Shown here: one piece after another, positions 24,224 to 38,060 of the stretch
Layout: each line of letters starts with the position of its first letter
How positions within the stretch are numbered: the first letter of the stretch is position 1
Assembly: GCA_963995525.1 (NCBI GenBank)
Contig: OZ023206.1
Location: 67,169,823 to 67,233,822 of the forward strand
Length of the DNA: 64,000 nucleotides
From: Escarpia spicata
Lineage: Eukaryota > Annelida > Polychaeta > Sabellida > Siboglinidae
Reading direction: 5' to 3'
Position numbers and translations under genes: made by a program
The notes under the pieces: model-generated
Told to the model about the DNA's origin: nothing
Database searches by the model: none
Seen by the model: only the letters and a program-made list of their open reading frames with translations

Positions 24224-27200
24224 GTGAGTTCACAATAGGAGACACTCTAAAATTACACATAAGTTAACTACTTTAGATACTCTTCCTATGACAAATGTAA
24301 AGGCTTAGGCTACTGGAATAAATTGCCTCTTGAAACCAAACAATGTTGCTGTAAAAACAGTTAACAAAATCAGGTCAGTTCCCCTTTACATAGCCATTTC
24401 ATTGCTCACGCCGACAAATCTTTATGTTATATTTTCACATTGTTAAACTACCTTCTTAGGTTAGAAATATATATAGTAACAAAAACGCCACTCTTCAAGA
24501 TGGCACTACCTTCACACAGACACTGAAAACGGTTTCCCGGTGTCTTTATAAATTATGTTTGTAAAGGCATATATTTTAAATTTGTTGCGTTAATGAATGA
24601 AACGTAAAATATCCCCAACTGATCAGTGGTCCTTGCGACCTCACAGCAGTGGTCCTTGCGACCTCACAGCAGTGGTCCTTGCGACCTCACAGCAGTGGTC
24701 CTTACAACCTCATAGCAGTGGTCCTTGCGACCTCAGGATAAGTGGTCCTTGCGACCTCAGAGCAATCGCAGAAAATCTGTGCAACGTTACGAACAATCTA
24801 ACATATGGTACAAACCCTAAACCTGGTAAGCACCCTTCACCAGTGGGGCATTTATAAACATACAGGCGTTACTTTTCTTCCAAAGGGTTCGGTCCATGAA
24901 AGTTTGGTGTCTTAGATACGCATACACACAGTCACGTACATATACACACACATGCACGCACGCACACATGAACACGCTCACACACACTTTCTCTTACACA
25001 CACACACGCCCTCACAAACATGCACACGTGCACGTACACACGCACACATAGTAGCCTGTTTATAGTACAACAGTGTAATAGATACAATATGTTGTTGAAG
25101 GTGATTCGTGATGAGGAGCAGACTCGAGCAAACATTGCTCTGAAGGACGTGAAGATGAGGATTGTGCAGGAGAAGGTGAAGGAACTCGACTCACTGAAGG
25201 ACTCTCTTCATCGCAAGTTTGATGCTGACCTACAGAAGGTCACAAAACAGAAAGATGCAGAAATTCAGAAGCTGCAAAACGACCTAAAGAAATGCCAAAA
25301 TGAACTAAGCGAAGTAACAAAGCGTGGCTTGTCAGGTGAGATTACGTTGTTGTAGATTGCTAAGTGGGCATCGCTTTGCTTTTGTCAGTTTGATAAGAAG
25401 AGTTGTGGAATAGTTTTTAACTTGAGGAAATATTGTCATTATGTGAAATAAAAGTTTTTAAATAATTTAGTTATGTTTATGTGGTCCAAGACATATTAAG
25501 TAAACAAAAGAGAACAATAGTTTGAGGAGATATATAAAGTGATCCACTCTCCCGGAAAATATAACATGCTTTCATGCATAAATATCAGTGAAACGATTTG
25601 ATTGAAAATGTATAATCCACTTTGTTGGTTGTGTCAGTGTGGTTGTGTCAGTGTCAGCTGTGTCATTGTCAGTTGTGTCAATGTCAGCTGTGTCAATTCC
25701 AGTTGTGTAAATGGTGTTGGTGTGAGATGTGTCAGTTGAACAGTGTCTGGGGTATCCATTAGAGGGTTTCACCCACCAGAGGTAAATTGATACAAAGACT
25801 CCATGGAGTAATGTCCTTTTATCCCCAGATGTGGTATGTGGTGTTTCACCTGTCCCCATGTGCGGCGTGTAGTGTTTCACCTGTCACCAGGTGTGGCATG
25901 TGGTGTTTCATCTGTCCCTCTATACCCAGGTCAGGTGTGGCATGTGGTGTTTCACCTGTCCCCAGGTGTGACATGTGGTGTTTCACCTATACCCTCTAAC
26001 CCCAGGTGTGGCATGTGATATTTCACCTGTCCCCAGGTGTGGCAAGTGGTGTTTCACTTGTTCCCAGGTATGGCATGTGGTGTTTCACCTGTCCCTCTGT
26101 CCCCAGGTGTGACATGTGGTGTTTCACCTGTTCCTCTGTCCCCAGGTGTGCAATGTGGTGTTTCACCTGTTCCTCTAACCCCAAGTGTGACATGTGGTGT
26201 TTTACCTGTCCCCAGGTGTGACTCCGTCCCAAGATGTGGTACCTGGTACCTCACCTATCCCTTTGTCCCCAGGTGTGACATGTGGTGTTTTACCTGTCCC
26301 CAGGTGTGACTCCGTCCCAAGATGTGGTACCTGGTACCTCACCTATCCCTTTGTCCCCAGGTGTGACATGTGTTTCATCTGTCCCCAGGTGTGACTCCGT
26401 CCCAAGATGTGGTACCTGGTACCTCACCTATCCCTTTGTCCCCAGGTGTGACATGTGGTGTTTCATCTGTCCCCAGGTGTGACACATGGTGTTTCACCTG
26501 TCCCTCTGTCTCCAGATGTGACACATGGTTTTTCACCTGTCCCTCTGTCCTCAGGTGTCGCATGTGGTGTTTCACCTGTTCCTTTGTCTCAATATGTGGT
26601 ACCTGGTGTTTCACCTGTCCCCTTGTCCCCAGGTGCGGCACGTGGTGTTTTCGAGGCTGAGCGGGAGAAGATGCTGCATGAGCTCCAGGAGCTGCGTGCG
26701 GCCAAGCGTAGCCTGGAGGAGTCGCTGCAAGAGGCAGTGGAGCGCGACCGCCAGAAGATGGCTGAGCTGAAGCGCCTGGTGGACCTGAGGAAGAGCGACT
26801 TGGCCAAGGCAAAGAAGGACAGTGACATCGAGATCAGGAAGCTGGTAGGTGAAGCCCAAAACTAAACACATCTCACATTTCTAGTTTATAAAGAAAAATA
26901 ACTTGTGTTGTAATATCTTCATGTTAAAATTTTCAGTTTCTGTTTTTCAAGTGTGAAAAGTTTGTTAAAATTATCATTTTAATGACAGTAATAACTACTG
27001 TAACCTGTTAATAACATTGTCTAGTTTTGATTATCTTTAACTGAAATGCCAGTTGCAGTATTTCTTTATATAAAACCTGTTCAAATTATATATGTCCAAA
27101 ATGGGTTTCTTGGATAAAACGATCAATTTTCTCTCAATTTTCATGATGTAATTTCTGTGTTTGGCCAAAATGCGCTCACACCTGCCTGGAGCTTACAGCA

Positions 27201-30200
27201 GTTTTAGCAGCAGCAAGTAACTATTTTTAACGAGAGAGCCGTGTTTGGCTGGGTCTGCCCGTCCAGCATGCCAAGGACTAGCATCACAGCCCTTCTGACA
27301 GGCACAGGCTGGTGGTTTTTTTTGAGTACTCGACAGCTGACTGGAGTGGTCGAGGTGTTGTGTGACTACATCTCTTACTTAGCTGTCTCCGTATCACCTC
27401 TGCTTCATACAGAAAATATGTTACGAGGCATTTGTGGTTATTTCCCCAGCTGTTGTTCACCATAACACCGACTCTGAGTGAAATGGTCTTGGCACAGCGG
27501 CCAAACCCATGGCTGTAGTGGATAGTCTTACTTGTGGTGCAGGGACAGTGCAGCTCAGAGTAACAAATACAGACGTCCAGTTCTACCCAATGGCTGGTGG
27601 AAGCAGAACATGACTAGACACAAATAGAGAGGGCTGTAACAGGGATAACTTGTAGTAACAATGATAACTTCTTGTAACAGGGTATAATTGGTGTAGCACA
27701 GATACATTATCTAATCCAGTCATCAGTGGGTCTCTAACCCTGTCATCAGTGGGTCTCTGGTCCTATCATCAGAGGGTCTCTAGCCCTGTCATCAATGGGT
27801 CTCTAGTCGTGTCATCAGTGGGTCTCTAGCTCTGTCATCAGTGGGTCTCTAGCCCTGTCATCAATGGGTATCTAGCCCTGTCATCAATGGGTATTTAGTC
27901 ATATCATCAGTGGGTCTCTAGCCCTGTCATCAGTGGGTCTCTAGCACTGTCATCAGTGGGTCTCTAGCTCTGTCATCAATGGGTCTCTAGTACTGTCATC
28001 AGTGAGTCTCTGGCCCTGTCATCAATGTGTCTCTAGTCGTGTCATCAGTGGGTCTCTAGCACTGTCATCAGTGGGTCTCTAGCTCTGTCAACAGTGGGTC
28101 TCTAGCTCTGTCATCAGTGGGTCTCTAGCACTGTCATTAATGTGTCTCTAATCGTGTCATCAGTGGGTCTCTAACCCTGCCATCAGTGAGTGTCTAGCCC
28201 TGTCATCAATGGATCTCTAACCCTGTCATCAATGGGTATCTAATCATGTCATCAGTGGGTCTCTAACCCTGTCATCAATGGGTATATAATCATGTCATCA
28301 ATGGGTCTCTAGTACTATCATCAGTGGGTATCTAGTCGTGTCATCAGTGGGTCTCTAGCACCGTCATCAGTGGGTTTCTAGCTCTGTCATCAGTGAGTCT
28401 CTAACTCTGTCATAGGTGGGTCTCTGTCATCAGTGGGTCTCTTGTCATGTCATCAGTGGGTCTCTAGCCCTGTCAAAAATGGGTCTCTAGCCCTGTCATC
28501 AGTGGGTCTCTAGCCTGTCATCAGTGGGTCTAGCCCTGTCATTAGTGGGTTTCTAGCCCTGTCATCAGTGGGTCTCTAGTCCTGTCATCAATGGGTCTCT
28601 AGTCCTGTCATCAGTGGGTCTCTAGTCCTGTCATCAGTGGGTCTAGCCCTGTCATCAGTGGGTCTCTAGCCCTGTCATCAGTGGGTCTCTAGCCCTGTCA
28701 TCAGTGGGTCTCTAGTCCTGTCATCAGTGGGTCTCTGGCCCTGTCATCAGTGGGTATCTAGCCCTGTCATAAGTGGGTCTCTAGTCCTGTCATCAGTGGG
28801 TCTCTAGTCCTGTCATCAGTGGGTCTCTAGACCTGTCATCAGTGGGTCTATAGCCCTGTCATCAGTGGGTCTCTAGTCCTGTCATCAGTGGGTCTCTAGC
28901 TCTGTCATCAGTGGGTCTCTAGCCCTGTTATTAGTGGGTCGCTAACCCTGTCATCAGTGGTGCTCTGGTCCTATCGCCCATGGTGTGTAAACCTGCTGCA
29001 GTGTGTGTTTGCATAGAGCATTGCAAACAGTCTCACTTGGCTGTTGCTGATGACTTAGCCCCACCTAGCCTGTGCGTGACTCACACAAGTAGGAACTGAT
29101 GCGAGCCACAGACATTGGCATGAGATGCTGTGTGGGGCACATAACTCTACCCAGGGGAAGTGTCAGCAAAATATGGCGAATTTGTTGTTTACATTATACA
29201 TACCGAGTGCTGACTATAATCATTGCAACAAACATGGAGTTTTGCCCATGCTCCACTACAGAATTCTATGAATAGTTCAGTGCACTAGTGATACTAAATA
29301 TGTATTATTAGTGTTAGGTATTTGAAGCCCCAAAGATACAAGTAAAATGTTAGCAGTAACATGTAAATTTATACACACTATTTATTGTCTGAAGCCACAT
29401 GCAGTGTGAGGAACAATACTAGACAAACACTCACTCAATTATTGATATTGAGTGGGTAGTATTCATAGAATTGTTGTCAACAAGGTTACAATATTTGCCC
29501 TGCAAGTGCCAAGTATGACAAACAGTATAAAACATGCTATATTGAGGAACTACCAATCACTGTTATATCACTGCCATGAAAAATCAATTGGATGACTCTC
29601 CAGGAAATTGAAAATGTAGGTGTCTTGAAAGGAGGACATGCATGGCTGCCCACATACCATGCTGGTGTGTGGCTGTGCACATGTCATGGTCATGCGTGGC
29701 CGCACACTGGCTTCAATGGAGACAGCTGTTGTCACATTTATCTTTGTGTTGCTTGTGCTAAATCTCTGTCCTGGTAAAGTTGTTTGGGATGTGATCCTCC
29801 CTCTTGTTTCATGTCTTATGTGAAAGTCATACCTAATTATAGCTCATCTGGATTACCACAGGCAGGCCAGGTATGTATTGTGCTACATTTTCATAATACA
29901 CATTTGGTAATTCGATGATTGGATCATATTCAGAAAGTTGATTGGCAGATTGATTGATGTTAGCAATGTTGAATTTACTGTAATTTACTTGCGTATGTGT
30001 CAGTAGTAATGATGCTATATACCTGGTGCATTTGGTGAATCAGACATTTCAAAGAGAAGTGTATTGAATAGAATGGAAACGTTGTTGCTTTACAAACCAT
30101 TTTAATCATTTCAGTGCAAAATTTATTCCCTGTTAATCACCACTGGATAGTGAGTTTCTTTTGAGTTTTCACTGAAATTGAGTAAAACATGTTAACATCA

Positions 30201-33200
30201 CTTTTTTTACATAGGATGATGAATTTTCTGAAAAGTGAACACCTTTATTTGCTGTTAAACTGGGAATATCAAAGAATAGTGTAGGCATGCAAAATATGAG
30301 ATTGGTTACCATGGAAATAAGAAATCCAAGATGGCTGAACATGCTTAATTGCTTTGTCATGTTTATTTTAGAAAGTTACATTTTATGAATATAGACAATG
30401 TATGTATTTTAAAACCAGGATCATCTGGGAATATTTTAGGATGCAAATAATAAGATCAGTTGCCATGGAAGCCAGTAAATCCATCTCTGCCAATCCTAAA
30501 GAAAGATTTATGTAAGAGTAAGTTCCCAAATAAGTCATCCTTGTTGATTACATGATTTGTCATAAATAATGAATTCAAGTACTTGAGTATTTGATAATTT
30601 GGAGGAATCTGTGTACTGATTAAATCCATGAATAATTGACGAGCGTGAGAAAGATAGTTAAATCTACTTACACTAGAACCAGAGCTACGACATGACCTCA
30701 GCAGCCAGTCAACATTATCGTGGTCATTTGAGACATTTACTTTGAACTTTATCATCTCACAATGAAGTTCAGCGGCATAGTGGTTAGAACATTGAACTCC
30801 CAGTTGAAAGATTGCGGGTCCATATCTTGTAGCTGCCAGCTCAAACTTTTTTTGGGCAAGTTGGTTCCTTCATCATTGGTCCACATCACTCATGTGTATG
30901 AATGAGTACCTGGCTAGACAGTGGTATATATTGAAGTATGAATAGTCTTTATGCAATAATTTCAGCATGGCTGAATGCTTCTGATAGAAGTTGAGATGGT
31001 GTTCGATTGAACAGGACTGCCAGTGAGTAATGTGTATAGCGCTTTGAGCAGTCTGAAGGACTGGATACCTCGCTATATAAGAACTTATCTTTTCTTTGGG
31101 TGTAGGGCTTCAGGTGGAACTTCCACATCATTATAGTTTGGACATCTTCATGGTAGATTAATGAACAAATTCCATTAATACTTTATTCTATTATTTTGAT
31201 GTGTTAAAGTCCAAGTTAACCCTGGATGATCCACCCCAGATGGTTCACCCTAAATGGTTCAGCCTCATATGGTTCACCCAAGATGGTTCACCCCACATAT
31301 GGTTTATCCCCCACATATGGTTCATCCAAGATGGCTCACACTAGACTGTTTGCCCCACATATGATTAAACCCCAAATGGTTAACCCCCAGATGGTTCACC
31401 CTAGATAGTTCACCCCCAGATGGTTTATTCTTAGATGGTTCACCCTCAGATGGTTCTCCCATATAGTTCACCCTGGATAGTTTACTCCAGATGGTTTACC
31501 CCCATATGGTTTACCCCCAGATGGTTCAGCCCAGATAGTTCACCCTCAGATTGTTCACTCAGATGGGTCACCCCAGATAGTTTACCCATAGATGGTTCTC
31601 CCAAGATGGTTCACACCAGATTGTTTGTTCCACGTATGCTTCACCCCAGATCGTTTACCCCAGATGGTTTACCCCCATATGGTTTACCCCCAGATGGTTC
31701 AGCCCAGATACTTCACCCTCAGATTGTTCACTCAGATGGGTCACCCCAGATAGTTTACCCATAGATGGTTCTCCCAAGATGGTTCACACCAGATTGTTTG
31801 TTCCACGTATGGTTACCCCAGGGCAGCCATAATTAATTTGTCAACTTTTCAATTAAAAATTTAAATCCAAGATGGCCAAAAATATCACCTACAGTCAAAC
31901 ATTGGCCATGTTTTCAAAATGTGTTTTTAAGGTCACTTGTTCACTATACAATACTGCCTGTCAATATAGTTTTTTATTAAACACCAGCTGGACAGTTTGA
32001 TGTATTCAAATGTAGCTTTCTTTTAGCACTGAGGCCATGGTCTGTATGTCTGTTCTCCATGTTTTCATGAAATAGTAACAAGTTTAGACCTTTGGTGCCC
32101 TGTAATAATAACAGCGCAATCACAGATCACAGAATCACTTTCATGATTTATCACACCTTGTATCAGCAGCATTCCAGGTGTAGCTCTTCATGCAATGTTT
32201 CAATGTTCAATGGAAACATGAGATCCTTTGGCCTGCCTTACAACTGCACATACCAAGTAGCAGTGAATACAAGACAACTGGAGCGTGTTATGACAGATTG
32301 TATTTATAGTTTCTCCCTTGGTAGTTGGTACCTGGTTGAAGTGACGATCTAGGTAAAAATAAGCCAACATGTCATCAGTGAAGAAACAAAAGTGTGAATA
32401 TTAAAAATAAAGAGGTCATTTTATTATTTATACCGGTGGGTGGATGTGGTTGCATGCATGCTTGCATTGTGTTGTATTAATAATGGTTATAATTAATTTG
32501 TTATTGCAATTTCTGAAAACGAATTTGACAAAGCGTTATTTACAATTTCCCTCATCAGGTGATGGTTACAGTTTTCCTGGGTTTAACCCTCAGACATAAT
32601 AATTATACAGCAACAAACTCTTGTAATTAATGGAAAGTAGATTTGTTAGAATATTGTCAAATACGAATACACATACAAAACAAAACAATTCTAATATTAA
32701 AAAGGAAGAAATATAAATTCAATGTGCATCGACACAGCATGTAACATTCATGTTCGTCAATCGATAAAACCTTTGCCATGTCCCAAGAATGTGCCCTTTG
32801 ACATCAAGCTAATTGACACTCAGTCTGACTGCTACAGTAACTACTCACACAATACAGCATTGTTGTATTTCTACTAAAGCTCCAGGATTCATTGCTGGTC
32901 ATTGTGATGTGGAGACTTGAGTAAACAGCTCCAGACACCAGCCAGTCCAGCTGCAGGGAGTCTTATCCTTTATATGGTTCCTTCACGGTCAACTTCCCAC
33001 AGCCACACTTGTGAAGCTGACAAGTTTTAGCATGTTGTGTCTAAAAGCATTCTGGTCAGTGCAAGTTGTTTAGGAGAGTCAGGGTGTGACAGAGCTGGGG
33101 TAAGGTGTATTCACCCCACTGGGACAGTCTTAGTGTGACAGAGCTGGGTAAGGTGTATTCACCCCAGTGGGACAGTCTTGGTGTGACAGAGCTGGGTAAA

Positions 33201-36200
33201 GTGTATTCACCCCATTGGGACAGTCAGGGCCTGTCAGTGATCAGGGTTGAAATGTGTGTGTTCACCTTATAGGGACAGCCATTGTGAGGGGATGGGGGTT
33301 AGTGAATGACTGGCACAGATACGTTTACACAAACTGTCTGTGTGAATGACTGGCTGCTGTTTATTCTACATTTGGACCCATGTTTAATGTAGTAAGTGGT
33401 GTAGCACATAGCTAGGCCACTTCACCTGCCAGGGTCCCTCCATTGAATCTCCTGGGTTGGAGCTTATGGGTTGGAGCTCTGGGGTTGGAGATCATGGGTT
33501 GGAGCTTATGGGTTGGAGCTCATGGTCAGAGATCATGGGTTGGAGCTCATGGGTTGGAGCTCATGGTCAGAGATCATCGGTTGGAGGTCATGGTCGGAGA
33601 TCATGGATTGGAGCTCTGGGGTTGAAACTCATGGGTTTTAGCTCATGGTTGGAGATCATAGGGTTGAGCTCATGGGTTGGATGGAGCTCATGGGTTGAAT
33701 ATCTTGGTTGGAGCTTGTGGGTTTGAGCTCATGGGCTTAAGCTACTACATTGAAGCTCCTGGGTTCAAACTGTAGGAAAAGTGTTTGTAATACCTAAATC
33801 ACAGAATCATTTAAAATACAGAGGCCTTCAAAATATGCATTCCCATTTCTGATAAAAAATCAAGCATATGATTGTTTTTATAGTAGTAGTAGTAGTAGTA
33901 GTAGTAAAAATAATGCAGTTGACTTGCTGCTTTACAAAATGCCACAAACTTAAACACACTTGATGTTTTCCAAAATACACAAACAAAATGTTTATAATAA
34001 GGGACTTTTTGAGGGTCTGTCATAACCAAAATATAAACATTTTCTCAATAATGAAATTGTCCATTTTAATATCATCACATAAATATAACTGTAAGAAAAT
34101 TGTAAGAAAACTACAGATAATAACTGAAGTTTAGTCAACATTTAGATGTGCAAGAAGCACTAACTATGGACATGTTAGCTTAAAAACTTAGTGGATTTAA
34201 AACAAAAATAAAAACTGTTGCAATGTTGCGAGACATGCCTTTGAAACTTCACTGCTCAGGTTGTAGTTGGATAAGTCATATGCCCAGACCAAGGAGAGAT
34301 CAAAGGCCTAGCTACAGTGTAAGATCAAGACAATTGGTGTGTTTGTTTGTTGTAGTTGGATGAGTTGAGGTCCAAGGAGAGGTCCATGGCCCAGCTAGAA
34401 CATGAGGTCCAGTCCATTGGTGTGTTTGTTTGTTGTAGTTGGCTGAGTTGAGGTCCAAAGAGAGGTCCATGGCCCAGCTAGAACATGAGGTCCAGTCCAT
34501 TGGTGTGTTTGTTTGTTGTAGTTGGATGAGTTGAGGTCCAAGGAAAGGTCCATGGCCCAGCTAGAACATGAGGTCCAGTCCATTGGTGTGTTTGTTTGTT
34601 GTAGTTGGATGAGTTGAGGTCCAAGGAGAGGTCCATGGCCCAGCTAGAACATGAGGTCCAGTCCATTGGTGTGTTTGTTTGTTGTAGTTGGATGAGTTGA
34701 GGTCCAAGGAGAGGTCCATGGCCCAGCTAGAACATGAGGTCCAGTCCATTGGTGTGTTTGTTTGTTTGTTGTAGTTGGATGAGTTGAGGTCCAAGGAGAG
34801 GTCCATGGCCCAGTTAGAACATGAGGTCCAGTCCATTGGTGTGTTTGTTTGTTGTAGTTGGATGAGTTGAGGTCCAAAGAGAGGTCCATGGCCCAGCTAG
34901 AACATGAGGTCCAGTCCATTGGTGTGTTTGTTTGTTGTAGTTGGATGAGTTGAGGTCCAAGGAGAGGTCCATGGCCCAGCTAGAACATGAGGTCCAGTCC
35001 ATTGGTGTGTTTGTTTGTTGTAGTTGGATGAGTTGAGGTCCAAGGAAAGGTCCATGGCCCAGCTAGAACATGAGGTCCAGTCCATTGGTGTGTTTGTTTG
35101 TTGTAGTTGGATGAGTTGAGGTCCAAGGAAAGGTCCATGGCCCAGCTAGAACATGAGGTCCAGTCCATTGGTGTGTTTGTTTGTTGTAGTTGGATGAGTT
35201 GAGGTCCAAGGAGAGGTCCATGGCCCAGCTAGAACATGAGGTCCAGTCCATTGGTGTGTTTGTTTGTTGTAGTTGGATGAGTTGAGGTCCAAGGAGAGGT
35301 CCATGGCCCAGCTAGAACATGAGGTCCAGTCCATTGGTGTGTTTGTTTGTTGTAGTTGGATGAGTTGAGGTCCAAGGAGAGGTCCATGGCCCAGCTAGAA
35401 CATGAGGTCCAGTCCATTGGTGTGTTTGTTTGTTTGTTGTAGTTGGATGAGTTGAGGTCCAAGGAGAGGTCCATGGCCCAGTTAGAACATGAGGTCCAGT
35501 CCATTGGTGTGTTTGTTTGTTGTAGTTGGATGAGTTGAGGTCCAAAGAGAGGTCCATGGCCCAGCTAGAACATGAGGTTCAGTCCATTGGTGTGTTTGTT
35601 TGTTGTAGTTGGATGAGTTGAGGTCCAAAGAGAGGTCCATGGCCCAGTTAGAACATGAGGTCCAGTCCATTGGTGTGTTTGTTTGTTGTAGTTGGATGAG
35701 TTGAGGTCCAAGGAGAGGTCCATGGCCCAGCTAGAACATGAGGTTCAGTCCATTGGTGTGTTTGTTTGTTGTAGTTGGATGAGTTGAGGTCCAAGGAGAG
35801 GTCCATGGCCCAGCTAGAACATGATGTCCAGTCCATTGGTGTGTTTGTTTGTTGTAGTTGGATGAGTTGAGGTCCAAGGAGAGGTCCATGGCCCAGCTAG
35901 AACATGATGTCCAGTCCATTGGTGTGTTTGTTTGTTGTAGTTGGATGAGTTGAGGTCCAAGGAGAGGTCCATGGCCCAGCTAGAACATGAGGTCCAGTCC
36001 ATTGGTGTGTTTGTTTGTTGTAGTTGGATGAGTTGAGGTCCAAGGAGAGGTCCATGGCCCAGTTAGAACATGAGGTCCAGTCCATTGGTGTGTTTGTTTG
36101 TTGTAGTTGGATGAGTTGAGGTCCAAGGAGAGGTCCATGGCCCAGTTAGAACATGAGGTCCAGTCCATTGGTGTGTTTGTTTGTTGTAGTTGGATGAGTT

Positions 36201-37981
36201 GAGGTCCAAGGAGAGGTCCATGGCCCAGCTAGAACATGAGGTCCAGTCCATTGGTGTGTTTGTTTGTTGTAGTTGGATGAGTTGAGGTCCAAGGAGAGGT
36301 CCATGGCCCAGCTGGAGCGTGAGGTCGGGGCCCAGTCCATTGACGCGACCAAACTGCGAATGGAGAAGGAATCGATGCAGGACCTCCTCAGCTACTCCTG
36401 GGACTCAGATACGTGGCAGGACCGGTCTCCTCGACGGGCTAACTCTGTGTCATCTGTCGCGTCACCAGATGGTGACACAACGCCAGACGTTGTACGCATC
36501 ATGGTGAGTAGGAAGAGTTTGTCATCTAGTCTGATAAATGTCTGTTATATGATAAGTCACAAGTGCAAGTCGTGTGACGTGTGTGTCATTTGATAAGTGA
36601 GTCATGATAAATGTGTGTCATACGATAAGTGTGTGCCATATGATAAGTGTGTGTTGAATGACAAGTGTGTATCAAATGATAAGTGTGTGTCATATGATAA
36701 GTCTGTCATATTATAAGTGTGTGTCAAATGACAGGTGTGTGTCATACGATAAGTGTGTCATAATAAGTGTGTGTCATTATGATAATTATGTGCCATATGA
36801 TAAATATACGTCATGATAAATGTGTATCATACTATAAGTATGCGTCATATGATACATGTGTGCCATATGATAACTGTGTGTCATATGATAAGTATGTCAT
36901 CAGAAAAATGGTCGCATGATGATTGGAGTTGCTCAGATCGCAATGATTACTTGGCTACAGCAATGGCTAAGTGTATGGCTAGGGCGAGTGACTTGATCAT
37001 GTGTCATGACATACATTTGGCGTCATGACATACATATGGCGTCATGACATACATTTGGCGTCATGACATATATGGCGTCATGACATACATTTGGCGTCAT
37101 GACATACATATGGCGTCATGACATACATTTGGCGTCATGACATACATATGGCGTCATGACATACATATGGCGTCATGACATACATATGGCGTCATGACAT
37201 ACATATGGCGTCATGACATACATTTGGCATCATGACATACATATGGCGTCATGACATACATTTGGCGTCATGACATACATATGGCGTCATGACATACATA
37301 TGGCATCATGACATACATATGGCGTCATGACATACATATGGCATCATGACATACATTTGGCGTCATGACATATATATGGCGTCATGACATACATTTGGCG
37401 TCATGACATACATATGGCGTCATGACATACATATGGCGTCATGACATACATATGGCGTCATGACATACATATGGCGTCATGACATACATTTGGCGTCATG
37501 ACATACATATGGCGTCATGACATACATTTGGCGTCATGACATACATATGGCGTCATGACATACATATGGCGTCATGACATACATATGGCATCATGACATA
37601 CATTTGGCATCATGACATACATATGGCGTCATGACATACATTTGGCGTCATGACATACATATGGCGTCATGACATACTTATGATGTGACATAATTATGGT
37701 ATCATAACACACTGTGTCATAATTAACATAATAATAATAATAATTAATATTTATAGAGTGCAGTATCCATAATATGCTCAAAGTGCTGTACAATAAAATA
37801 CAATCAAGCGATTCAATGTACATGTATAAAAACTGCCCAAAAAAAAATTTCAGATAAAATGTAGAACAAATTAAGTTAGTTTTATTAAAACTATTAATTA
37901 AATAAATAAAATTAGATAAATTAGACCTGTTATTACTGTATTTACATGTATGTATATCTATACATACATACCCACACACAT

Positions 37982-38060
<79 letters not shown>

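Noticed and set aside
34356..36272. CRISPR-like array
   Set aside because: Units are directly contiguous with no unique spacers and the genome is eukaryotic; the same applies to the 19-bp, 23-bp and 40-bp arrays.
34312..36352. A ladder of 62- to 91-codon minus-strand ORFs
   Set aside because: They are antisense readings of the 83-bp exon 4 junction repeat; the sense-strand explanation is complete.
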